64,000 nt of DNA, from NCBI RefSeq assembly GCF_007896845.1, contig NZ_VOHS01000013.1:79501-143500 (forward strand), written 5' to 3'. A program made the translations under genes and the position numbers. Positions within the stretch are counted from its first letter, which is position 1. Each line of letters starts with the position of its first letter. Under the pieces are notes generated by a model. That model saw only the letters and a list, made by a program, of their open reading frames with translations, was not told where the DNA came from and searched no databases. The stretch comes from Chitinophaga pinensis (GTDB lineage: Bacteria; Bacteroidota; Bacteroidia; Chitinophagales; Chitinophagaceae). This document shows, in pieces, positions 28,892-39,600 of this stretch.

Positions 28892-30588
28892 TTGCTACCA
28901 GTAAGAAGTATAACCAACATTTTCAAGAACCGACTGCATACGTTGTATTTTTGCTGACAGACAGGGAAATGTGCCATTTCCGGTAGCAGACGTTCGAGCA
29001 GCAAATGGCAGGTATCTGTGTCTCCGGCTATTCTTACCAGAATTTTCATAGCGATCACTTCATCCAGACAGGTGTATAGCCAATCTGCCGGTAAATCAGC
29101 TTTAGTCCCTTCGTAATGGAGAAAACAGTATACCAGTGTCTGATGCAACATACGATAACCCAATGCAAATTTTGTATCCTCTAGTATGAAATATAGTCTC
29201 TCAAGATGCTTTGAGATAAGCATACCAATATGAGGATGGTTTTGAAAAGCAACGAACCTGTCCAGTGGAGGGGCCATAAGCCACTCTGCGACTTCATAAG
29301 TTGGTGGATATTTCCATTTTTCAGTTTCTTCAACCAGTTTTTCCTGTAGTGATTTCATTTTTACCTCGATAGTCATGGTTCTATCAAGTACTCTGGTGCT
29401 GATAGTACGGGTAGTTTCATCCATATTAACAGTCCCTACCACAAATAAATTAGCTGGCATGCTGATTCCATTTTCCAGAAAATGCTGTTGTAAAACATTG
29501 TCTTCAGACAAACCCAGTTGCCGCCAGAAAGTATGATCTTCATAACTGTAATGCGCTAACTCCTGTGCATTGATAAATGGATCATATATTCTTTTACCCT
29601 CGTGTACTCTGACAGTCTCCAATACACTCAGAAAGTCAGAAAAATAGTGTTCAGTCTGCGCAAGATTCATTTCATCAAGACATAGAAAAAAGGGGACGTC
29701 CGGATATTGCCATGCCTTTACAAGAAAACGTAACAGATTTGTACTATGGTATCGTAATATTCCGTTGTGGGTGATCGCGTAACCCAGCAGATCATCAGGT
29801 TCATGCCAGTCAGGTCTGACGCGGATCATTTCAAAATTACCCGGACTATTGCCGGTGCGCAACACCGGATCTGAACAGGTCATATAAGCCAGCTTACGTA
29901 CTGTCCACGACTTTCCGCTTCCACTGATACCACCTAATAAGACGAAAGGTTTTGTCCGTAAAGCCATTAACAATTTGCGGTAAGGATGTTCAAATGGAAT
30001 AACAGTTGGTTTAACCGGAATACGGTTTTGAGGCTGTTTTAAGCCCTCCTTTCTTTTAACAGGACTAATCAGTTTCATTTGTACGCTTGTTTGGTTAACA
30101 GGCATCTTTATGGCCTCTACGTGCATATTATACCCCTCCAGTGCATCGAAGGCAGGACCGTCAATAAACAGCGCCTGCAGGTCACTGATCCTTTCCAGTC
30201 TGCCGGTATTGTCCCCCTCCTCACTCCACAAATTTGCAATAGCAACCTGCCGGAGCGGCTTTTGCCATTTCCAGCCGCTGGGGATATTGGCTACCTGTTG
30301 CACCTCATATTGGCGGAATTCGTCGCCTTCCGTACCGGCATAAGTACCATTTTCGTAATCAAACTCCTTTAGCATGGTCAGCTTGTTACGCACCGCAGTA
30401 CAGGTAACAGGCGTCGCAACGGTATATAGCGCCTCTTTTTCCCCGCGGTTAACGAAGAAGACAATCTCTCCCGGAGTGACGTCACTAAGTGCAGACTCGT
30501 TCCAGAAAATAAATGTCTTGTCCGGGGATAACAGGTTATGATAGTCAGGATTACCAGCCCTGACATCATATATTTTTGCAGGTTTCAT
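28849..30588 (-). CDS. McrB-like AAA+ NTPase with EVE-like N-terminal module
   Basis: Predicted motor subunit of a type IV-like restriction or defence complex, which would recognise modified or foreign DNA and drive the partner nuclease. Residues about 1-125 form a beta-rich module with TFIFWNESALSDVTPGEIVFF and GWKWQKPLRQVA, reminiscent of EVE/PUA readers of modified bases (inference). Residues about 200-480 are the AAA+ domain: Walker A GGISGSGKS (219-227), Walker B FFLCLDEMN (300-308), the McrB-type segment GTVNMDETTRTIS (385-397) and Arg residues just after it (RVLDRTM). The 579-aa frame is intact. Unlike E. coli McrB it lacks the DUF3578-type DNA-binding domain. It is first in a three-gene operon. 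Confidence 0.85.
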   Translation of the reverse strand: MKPAKIYDVRAGNPDYHNLLSPDKTFIFWNESALSDVTPGEIVFFVNRGEKEALYTVATPVTCTAVRNKLTMLKEFDYENGTYAGTEGDEFRQYEVQQVANIPSGWKWQKPLRQVAIANLWSEEGDNTGRLERISDLQALFIDGPAFDALEGYNMHVEAIKMPVNQTSVQMKLISPVKRKEGLKQPQNRIPVKPTVIPFEHPYRKLLMALRTKPFVLLGGISGSGKSWTVRKLAYMTCSDPVLRTGNSPGNFEMIRVRPDWHEPDDLLGYAITHNGILRYHSTNLLRFLVKAWQYPDVPFFLCLDEMNLAQTEHYFSDFLSVLETVRVHEGKRIYDPFINAQELAHYSYEDHTFWRQLGLSEDNVLQQHFLENGISMPANLFVVGTVNMDETTRTISTRVLDRTMTIEVKMKSLQEKLVEETEKWKYPPTYEVAEWLMAPPLDRFVAFQNHPHIGMLISKHLERLYFILEDTKFALGYRMLHQTLVYCFLHYEGTKADLPADWLYTCLDEVIAMKILVRIAGDTDTCHLLLERLLPEMAHFPVCQQKYNVCSRFLKMLVILLTGSKCIYYLLNMSTLVW

Positions 30589-30797
30589 AGCTGCAAGTTA
30601 TTCAAATAATGGAATTAACAAATTAAAGATCAACCACTTATTGATTTGATATTATCCTTATCAATCTGATCCCGATGTACCCCTGACAGCAGTTCAACCC
30701 ATAATTTTCTTTCTAACCGGTTGCGGTCGCGTGTCGAAAATGAAGCCACCTGATACCGATAGCATCAGGCTCTGGTCAGGAAGATATCCGGCAGATG

Positions 30798-30874
30798 CCC
30801 CGTAGATAAGCCGTAGATAAGCCGTATATAAGCCATTCTTATAGATACGGGTTATCTACGGCTTATCTACGGGG
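30798..30874. repeat. Long palindrome with 23-bp perfect arms and internal 11-bp repeats
   Basis: The left arm (30798-30820) and right arm (30852-30874) are exact reverse complements over 23 bp. Each arm holds near-tandem copies of CGTAGATAAGC; a third, diverged copy (CGTATATAAG) in the loop partly pairs with CTTATAGATACG, extending the stem. It lies in the 620-bp gap between the divergent McrB-like and GIY-YIG genes. No T-run follows directly. It may be a protein-binding array, cruciform or mobile-element end. The rest of the gap holds nothing recognised. Confidence 0.88.
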
Positions 30875-31208
30875 TATGTACGGCTAGCCTATGGAAAATC
30901 TACCTTAAGTGGTAAATACCCAATCGAATACGAAATGAATGTCTTAGTGTCTTTGGAGAGGCTGAAAAAGTTTATAGTTTGCCGTAATGCAGCGACAACT
31001 TCACAGTTGCCATATTTTATACAGGATGTACTTTACAATAGGATGGTATTGCAGCCAATCCTGCCTCAGCTATTTTATTACCAGCCCCGATAACTGGTAA
31101 TAATTGTTTAAACAGATACCTGCCGGTTCATATAAACTGGGCGATTCTCAAAAAAATCGGCAATTTGCAGCTGTAACCTTTTATGACACCCTCGTAACTT
31201 ATCAACCG

Positions 31209-31865
31209 ATGGAACAGGTACAGATCGGAAAGTGTGTTTATATTATCAATACGGGAAAGAACCTTTTTAAAATAGGCAAGACGCAGGATCTCCAAAAAAG
31301 ACTGGCGGCCTATCATACCCATCTGCCTGTAATGTTCCGGGTGATCAGACAGTATGCTGCTGCGAATATGACTGAACTGGAAGAATGCCTGCATATCGTA
31401 TTTCAGCATAAAAGAGTGAAAGGTGAATGGTTTGAACTGACCAAAGAGGATCTTGTGATCTGCGATAATATTGCCCGTAACTACGCATTGACAGAGTTAC
31501 ATAAACAAGCCAGAAAATATAACGTGATCCGTTACAGCGACAATCCCCTGTTACAGGTCATGGAAGCCAATGAAAAATACCTGCAGGATTATTCCCGGGT
31601 TGCGCAGGATATTGAGCTCGGCCTGAGTACTGATGAGATTTTTGAACTCAATGAAGGTCAGGTGAGCAAAACAGTGATCGAAACCGTACGCCGCCTGTTG
31701 AAATACCGTACCCCGAACTCTGAATTCCTGAGTAAATGGCTACGGATAGTGAATGACCTTGGCGCAGGACTAAGTGAAAATGCCATCCTCGAAAGGTATA
31801 AAGGCCAGATCAGCCGTAGCACCATACATATGATCAAAAGAATACTCCGGAACCAGCTATACTAG
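31209..31865 (+). CDS. GIY-YIG nuclease-fold protein (T5orf172/MUG113 type)
   Basis: Small protein with a GIY-YIG-like domain of the phage T5 Orf172 type: CVYIINTGKNLFKIGKTQDLQKRLAAYHT, with the YI..N.....KIG.T motif and the RL pair, then a Glu-containing segment (MTELEECLHIVF) and KRVKGEWFELT. The C-terminal half (about residues 115-218) is helical with two similar HTH-like segments (LSTDEIFELNEGQVSKTVIETVRRLLKY and LSENAILERYKGQISRSTIHMIKRIL), probably DNA binding. I chose ATG 31209; a longer version would need TTG at 31104. It lies divergently beside the McrBC-like operon across the palindrome, so it may belong to the same defence island. Confidence 0.8.
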   Translation: MEQVQIGKCVYIINTGKNLFKIGKTQDLQKRLAAYHTHLPVMFRVIRQYAAANMTELEECLHIVFQHKRVKGEWFELTKEDLVICDNIARNYALTELHKQARKYNVIRYSDNPLLQVMEANEKYLQDYSRVAQDIELGLSTDEIFELNEGQVSKTVIETVRRLLKYRTPNSEFLSKWLRIVNDLGAGLSENAILERYKGQISRSTIHMIKRILRNQLY

Positions 31866-32236
31866 TCTGCAAAAAGCTATCTCCCCGCAATTTATCCCCG
31901 CACTACTGCCGTGTTTTTTACGTCCACCCGGCTTTCAACTGTTCACTCCGGAAGAGTGGTTGGTTGTCACCTGTTTTTAAGCTAATATAGCTCCCTGCGC
32001 AGCAATGACAACTCCTGCTTTGCCCTATCTCATCTTCCACATCTAATTGATTATCAAATAAAAATTATTTGGTATAGGAATTGTTAAAATAAAATTAGTC
32101 GTTAAACTCCGGAGTTAGACAGGGGTCTAAATATCAATAACAGCGAGCAGACAAAGCTCTCTTTTGAACGCGTAGTAAGACAGTCTGATTTGCGGCCAAC
32201 TGATCAGGCTGTGGCACCACACTAAATGCATCAATA
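31866..32236. other. 371-bp intergenic region
   Basis: A/T-rich stretch before the DUF6515 gene, presumably with its promoter. No full TTG/TAnnTTTG pair, RNA gene or protein-coding frame was recognised. Confidence 0.5.
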
Positions 32237-33043
32237 ATGAAAAACAGGATATTTTTACTGGGCGCGCTCATTGCCCTGGCCACCGTGAGCTCAGTAAACA
32301 GCGCATCAGCCCAGAGAGGACGTTTTGGAGGTGGAGGACATGTATCTGTCGGACGGGGCGTGAGCAGACAGATTGTTTCTGCACCACGCGTATCCACAAG
32401 GATCGGAGTAGGTATAGGTTATGGTGGATACCGGAGCTGGGGTGGCGGCTATTATCATGGCCCTTCCCGTTACTACGGTGGTCATTATTACCGTCCGGGT
32501 TACTATTATCGTCCTTACCGTTATTACGGTCCGCCTATCGGCTTTCGCGTAGGCATATTACCTTACGGCTTCCTGACCTTTAATACCGGTTGGGGACCTT
32601 ATTACTACTCCGATGGTTTCTTCTACCGTCCCTATGCAAATGCACAAACGCAAACAGAACAATATGAAGTGGTAGATCCACCTATGGGTGTTGTGATACC
32701 ATCTCTGCCGAGTGGAGCAAAAACAGTTGTCATCGATGGCAATACCTACTACGAAAAAAACGGGACCTTCTATCAGGAAGTACAACAGGATAAACAGATA
32801 AAATATGTTGTAGTGGGTAAGAACGGAGAACTCAATACAGGTAACAATCAGGATGGTCAGGATGAAAGTTCAGTACCTCCTGCGGATGAAGTATATGCAA
32901 CATTACCTGATGGCAGTCGTGGTGTGGAAATCAACGGTCAGCAACTGTATGTTTCTCCCGACGGTATGTATTATCAGGAAGTAACCAACGCCGATAATTC
33001 ACGGGGTTATAAAATTGTCGGTAAAATGTCTGCTGACAATTAA
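32237..33043 (+). CDS. DUF6515-family exported protein
   Basis: Exported protein of unknown function common in Bacteroidota. A signal peptide (FLLGALIALATVSSVNSASAQ) is followed by a low-complexity region of Gly, Tyr, Arg and His (about residues 27-100, with repeats like RYYGGHYYRPGYYYRPYRYYG) resembling surface or matrix proteins. Two copies of a roughly 50-residue DUF6515-type beta repeat come next: LPSGAKTVVIDGNTYYEKNG...YVVVGK and LPDGSRGVEINGQQLYVSPD...YKIVGK. The length of 268 aa is ordinary for the family. The gene is monocistronic with its own terminator. An envelope location is inferred. Confidence 0.88.
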   Translation: MKNRIFLLGALIALATVSSVNSASAQRGRFGGGGHVSVGRGVSRQIVSAPRVSTRIGVGIGYGGYRSWGGGYYHGPSRYYGGHYYRPGYYYRPYRYYGPPIGFRVGILPYGFLTFNTGWGPYYYSDGFFYRPYANAQTQTEQYEVVDPPMGVVIPSLPSGAKTVVIDGNTYYEKNGTFYQEVQQDKQIKYVVVGKNGELNTGNNQDGQDESSVPPADEVYATLPDGSRGVEINGQQLYVSPDGMYYQEVTNADNSRGYKIVGKMSADN

Positions 33044-33063
33044 TCCTTCTTCTAACTAAATGA

Positions 33064-33112
33064 ACAAGTGGAACATAGTGGCGCGATGCCGCAATGTTCC
33101 ACTTGTCTTTTT
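33064..33112 (+). terminator. Terminator after the DUF6515 gene
   Basis: A perfect 13-bp stem (ACAAGTGGAACAT / ATGTTCCACTTGT) with a 17-nt loop, followed by CTTTTTAAG. It closes the DUF6515 unit before the lipid-synthase cluster. Confidence 0.88.
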
Positions 33113-33671
33113 AAGACGATATATAAAAGCACGTATATATTAAGTTCATGTTAACCGACTTATAATTCACATCACCTCTTCTTTTATAGAATTTATTTCA
33201 TTATTTTTAACAGACCTTTAAGACATATGCTTCCATTTGAGGAATGCATCTCAGATAACCATAACAACCATATTTGTATTTTATGAATCCTATAACCCGG
33301 CGAAAAGACGCGACCCGTAAGGGTATACTACAAATTCATTTCACTATTCACAATGCACATTCAACAAAAAAATATTATCACATATAATTAAAAATTGATT
33401 ACACGACGAACAGTGAACAGTGATATAATTAATGCTCATGTGAGAGATCGGGCCGTTTAGCCTATATAATTCTGCGCTATGAAAAAGCTGATATCCTAAT
33501 CGAGAAACAGGAGTGTTGTGTCTTGTAAATGACGTCTGACAGGGCATGACGAGGAATTGCAGCCAGATATACCTTAGAAATTTGAAATTAATACACGCGG
33601 TATAACATCTCACGATGATTTAAAAATCATGGTCAGGATGAGTCATGCCTGTTACCTATTAAACATCTACT
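33113..33671. other. Upstream region of the lipid-synthase operon
   Basis: About 560 bp of A/T-rich sequence without a recognisable gene. A 16-bp palindrome (ATGATTT aa AAATCAT, 33615-33630) lies 42 bp before the first megasynthase codon and could be an operator or a leader hairpin. No convincing -7/-33 pair was found. Confidence 0.45.
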
Positions 33672-36600
33672 ATGGATACACCTACAATTATCGGTATTAC
33701 CCCGATGGAGCATCCTGATGCACCATTAGCCCTTGCCCTTGCGCAGACAGAAGCGTTCCCTGTATTACATCTCGGACGCAATAAAGTAGCTGCTGAAAAT
33801 GCATTGAACGTACTATCACAACAACATCATACATTCGGTGTATGCTACTCCGTTAGTGAGATGGCAGACATTTCGTTACCGGCACAAGTCACTCTGATCA
33901 TCGCTCCTTTTGTTATAAGAAACAGTGTGCAGAAAAACATTACTGTCTACTATCAGGTACACTCTCTGTCAGAAGCGCTTCAGGCAGTACAGGAACAGGC
34001 AGATGGTATCATTATAAAAGGCAATGAGGGCGCAGGAAGAGTTGCAGATGAATCCAGCTTTATCCTCTTTCAACAGATCGTCAAAGCCCTCCCGGATACT
34101 AAGATCTGGGTACAGGGCGGTGCAGGCATACATACTACGGCAGCACTCATTGCCACAGGCGCAGCGGGTGTTGTACTGGATAGTCAGCTGTTGCTTTTTC
34201 CTGAGTGTAAAGCACCTGCTGCCATCAAAAACGTCTGTGAAAAACTCAATGGCAATGAAGCCCGTGTAATCGATCAGTTCCGTGTACTGATACGCCCCAA
34301 TTCTCCTGCACTGCCGGAGAATGCCACCCAAAAAGACATTTCACCATATCTTGATATCATTGACCTGGACAAAGGCCTGCTGCCTATCGGACAGGATGTA
34401 GCCATTTCTGTTGACCTTGTGAAACGCTACAGGAAACTCAACCGGATGATCAGAGGATTGCATGAAGCGATCCGTGGTCATATTGCACAAGCTAAAGCCG
34501 GCAATATATTATCTCCGGATAATGCACTGGCAAAAGAGCTTAACATTACCTACCCTATTGCACAAGGTCCGATGACACGCGTAAGTGATGTTCCTGCATT
34601 TGCTGCAGCAGTGGTCGATGCAGGGGCATTACCCTTTGTAGCGCTGTCTCTGTTAAAAGGTGATACAGCTAAAACACTCCTGCAACAAACAAAAACACTC
34701 GCGGATAAAAAGACATGGGGTGTAGGTATACTTGGATTTGCACCACAGGAATTGCGGGATGAGCAGATCGCCTATATCAAAGAAGTAAAACCTCCCATGG
34801 TATTGATTGCCGGCGGACGTCCCTCACAGGCAAAGGAAATGGAAGATATGGGTATTACCTCCTTCCTGCATGTGCCTTCTGCTTCCTTACTGGATATGTT
34901 TATCAAGGAAGGTGCAAGAAGATTTGTTTTCGAAGGCAGAGAATGCGGTGGACACGTAGGGCCACTGTCCAGCCTTGTATTGTGGGAAAAACAGATCGAA
35001 CGCCTGTTACAGGAAGAACAGGCCAATGCCTTCAGTATCTTCTTTGCCGGTGGTATTCATGATGCACTGTCTGCCGCTTTCATAGCGGTGATGTCAGCTT
35101 CACTGGCTACCAAAGGCGCCAAAATCGGTGTATTGATGGGCACCGCCTATATCTACACCAAAGAGGCAGTTGCCACAGGCGCTATCCTCCAACAATTTCA
35201 GGATCAGGCCATTTTGCACAACAGTACCGTACTACTGGAAACAGCACCGGGTCATGAAACGCGCTGTCTGCAATCACCATTTACTACATTCTTCCAGCAA
35301 CAGAAGAAACAACTGCAGGATGAACAACTGGATAAGAAAGAGATCTGGGCCAGACTGGAAGACCTCAATGTTGGCAGATTACGTATTGCCGCAAAAGGAG
35401 TCGGGCGGAAAGAAAACGGACTTATACAGATCGACACCGCACAACAGCTGCAGGATGGTATGTACATGATCGGTCAGGTGGCTGCCATGAGACAGGCCAT
35501 CGTGTCAATGACCGATCTCCATAAAGATGTGGCAGAAGAGAATTTCAATTATATACAGGCGGCTCCTTTGCCGGAACCCTTATCTGCATCAGCAAAAGCG
35601 CTGGACGTGGCGATTATCGGCATGGCCTGTATCTATCCCGGTGCACGCAATGTGGAGGAGTTCTGGGCCAATATACTGGCGGGTAAAGATTGCGTGACAG
35701 AAGTACCGGACGAACGCTGGAACAAAGAACTGTACTATGACGGCAATTCCAATGATGGTGATAAGTCGCCTTCAAAATGGGGCGGCTTCATTCCCCGTAT
35801 AGATTTTGATCCGGTTGCTTTTGGTATCCCCCCGCAATCATTGGCTGCTATCGACCCAACCCAGCTGCTGGCTTTACTTGTCGCTAAACAGGCATTGGAA
35901 AATGCCGGCTATGGTCACAGCGACTACAATACAGAAGATGTCTCTGTGATCATTGGTGCAGAAGGAGGAAATGATCTGGCCAATAATTACGGCTTCCGCT
36001 CCCTGTACAGGCAATTTCTCGGGGAAATGCCGGAAGAACTGGACAATGCACTACCTAAACTTACAGAAGACTCTTTCCCCGGTGTACTGGCCAATGTTAT
36101 CTCCGGTCGTATCACGAACCGGCTCAATCTGGGAGGACGCAATTATACCGTAGATGCAGCCTGTGCTTCCTCACTTGCTGCTGTTGACCTGGCCTGTCAG
36201 GAACTGATATTAGGTAAATCAGACATGGTACTGGCCGGAGCCGCAGACCTGCACAACGGGATCAATGACTATCTCATGTTTGCAAGCACACATGCATTAT
36301 CCCGCAAAGGAAGATGTATGACCTTTGATGCTGCTGCCGATGGTATTGCCCTTGGTGAAGGTGTGGCCATGCTTGTTTTAAAAAGATATACTGATGCCAA
36401 GCGCGACGGAGACCATGTTTATGCCGTTATTAAGGGCGTTGGCGGCTCCAGCGATGGCAAGAGCTTAGGATTGACTGCTCCGCGTAAAGCAGGGCAAATA
36501 AAGGCACTGGAAAGGGCATATGAACAAAGCGGGATATCTCCTGCAGCCCTCGGACTGGTGGAAGCACATGGTACCGGTACCGTCGTAGGAGATAAAACAG

Positions 36601-39600
36601 AACTGAGTGCTTTGTCGGATATGCTGGTACAATCAGGTGCGATCGCCGGACAAACCTACCTCGGTTCCGTAAAGACACAGATCGGTCATACCAAATGTGC
36701 CGCCGGTATCGCTGGTCTTATCAAAGCAGCACTTTCGGTGTATCATGGCGTCAAACCTCCTACCCTGCATATACGGAATCCGAATGCTTTCTATAATGAG
36801 ACAACCAGCCCCTTCCTGTTCAACACTACTGCCGGTGTATGGCTGGAAGAAGAACGGCTTGCAGGTGTCAGCGCATTCGGGTTTGGCGGCACGAACTTCC
36901 ACGCGGTTATCGGAAATGATCAGACCACAAGTCCTAAAGCCGCTACTTTTGCTAACTGGCCTGCTGAGTTATTTGTATTCCGTGGAGAGCATGATGCGGA
37001 TGTAAAACAACTGATGCAGGCAGTCCATACCATACTCTCCGGCAATGATCAGATCCCATTAAAAGATATCGCCTACAGTCTTTATCATTACAGTAACGCA
37101 CCTGTACGCCTGACAGTCGTGGCCGGCACACGGGAAGATCTGCTGCTGAAAACAGATCTGGCCTTATCTGGCGCTACATCAAAAGAGATCTATGTAACTA
37201 CTCAATCAGAAGGGAAAGTGGCTTTCCTGTTTCCCGGACAGGGCAGTCAACGCGTCAATATGGCGAGAGAACTATTTGTAGCTTTCCCGCAGATGCGAAA
37301 CCTGTTAAAGCTATATCCGCAGTATGAGAAATTATTGTTCCCCCCAGCTGCTTTCAGTGAAGAGAAGATCAACCAACAGAAAGAAAAGATAAAAGACACC
37401 CGTATCACACAACCTTTGCTCGGTATCGTCGATCTGGCTATAGCGGAGTTTCTACAGGAACTGGGTATTCAGCCGGATATGGTGGCAGGACATAGTTACG
37501 GTGAATTGCCCGCGCTTTGTTTCGCAGGTGCATTCCCGGCCACGCAGCTGATACCATTAAGCGAGAAAAGAGCACAAGCCATACTCGGGGCGGTGGAAGG
37601 TGATAAGGGCATCATGGTGGCTGTAAACAGTACCAAAGAAGCGCTGGCTCCATTCATAACAACAGGGTCAGGCGTTTATGCAGTGAATCATAATTCGCCA
37701 CAACAATGGGTATTGGCGGGTACTACTCCGGCCATGGAAACTCTGATGAGCGAACTGAAAGCACAAAAGATCTCTTTCAAACAAATGGAAGTAGCCTGTG
37801 CCTTTCATAGTCCGCTGATCGCGAAATCAGCCGCATTATATACTTCCGCTATCAGAGATACTACATTTAATAAGACATCTATCCCTGTATGGTCCAATAC
37901 AACGGCGGCCTTATATCCGGATACACCTGCTGCTATTAAAACACGTATGGCGGAACATCTTGTGAGCCCCGTACTTTCTCTGATCAGGTACAACAGATGT
38001 ATGCTGACGGTGCAAGGATCTTTGTAGAAGTAGGTCCGGGTAAAGTGCTGACAGGATTAACCCGCGCCATCGTGGGTAAAGACAATGTATTACTACATAC
38101 AGAAGATGCCGAACCAGCTGCGATCACACACCTGTTGCATACCATCGCAAAATATATGGCCACAGGCAGAAGTGTGCAACTGGACAAGCTATTCGAAGAC
38201 AGAAATGTCCACACCATCAACCTGAATGCCCTGAACAATACAAAAGAGCGCTACGATCTGGCATGTAAATGGTCAGCTGGCGGTTCCTGCTGCAGGTAAA
38301 CTACCCGCACATGGAGCGATGCCGGTATTACAACCGATCCAGCTGCGTACAGCAGTTCCTGCACAAACAGTAGTCGCACCGGGAGGTAATGCAGAACTGA
38401 TGGTACAGGAGTACCTGAACAGCGTCAAATATCTTGTACAGGCACAGAGGGATGTGATTCTTGGCTATCTGGGTCAAAATCCTGCGAATATTAACCGGCT
38501 GGAAATACCGGCTACACCGTCTGCCTTACCTGTTACGCCGGCCAGAAAAGAGACTGCTCCGACACAGATCACCGTATCCGTCAACACGCAACCTGTAAAA
38601 GGTAAACAGGATGTAAAAAAGATCCTCATTGAAGTGGTAAGTGCCAAGACAGGTTATCCACATGAAATGCTGGGTATGGAAATGGATATGGAAGCAGATC
38701 TGAGCATTGATTCCATTTAAGCGTATGGAGATCATCGGTGAACTGAGAACACAGATGGGTGGCTTTAATAAAAGTGGTAAAGGCGATGAAGGTGCAGTAG
38801 AGCAACTCGCCGGTATTAAAACGCTGAACGGATTGCTGGAATGGATCGCTGACAATGTCAGTGAGGCACAGGCTGAAACCGGCGGTATCTCTTTACAACA
38901 TGCTATTGAAAAACCAACCAATATTCCACCTGCCGGCGCTTCCCTGACTGAAAGTGACATCAGGAGCACCATACTGCTGACCGTCAGTGAAAAGACCGGT
39001 TACCCGACTGATATGTTGGGTATGGATCTCGATCTGGAAGCTGATCTGAGTATTGACTCTATCAAGCGTATGGAGATACTGGGAGAGCTGAAAGTGAAGA
39101 TCGGCGGACTGTCCCAGTCCGCAGGCAATACAGAAGCGCTGGCAGGCATTAAAACTTTAAACGGACTGGTCAACTGGATTGCAGGCAATCTACCTTCTTC
39201 TCCTGCTACAGCATCTGTTGCTGTTGAAGCGACTATCCCCCCCATCACCAACCCGGCACCAGCATCTCTGTCGAGAATTACTTTTTCACTGACCCCCTAT
39301 GCATTCAACGAAAAGATGCAGTCAGCATCAGTGGTAAAAAGTTTGCCGTGACAGATGATGGTTCTCATCTGCCGCTGGCCATCAAAAACTATTGGAACAA
39401 GCAGGGGCTCAGGTAGATATTATCACCGAAAAAGATATACTCGAATACTATCAGGGCCTGATCATCCTCGATATGGTCGCGGCTCCTGACAGACCGGATA
39501 TACTGTCCACTTTTGCTACTATCAAAAAGCTGCATCCTGAGCATGTACAATGGGTGTATGCAATATCTGGTCTGAACACCGGTGATATACAACAGCTGCG

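Noticed and set aside
30798..30874. CRISPR array or insertion-sequence end
   Set aside because: Units are contiguous without spacers and arranged as one palindrome; no transposase or target duplication was seen.
38700..38730. Programmed frameshift in the megasynthase ACP
   Set aside because: No slippery heptamer or downstream pseudoknot was evident, and the extra T lies inside an invariant motif among several other indels; error is simpler.
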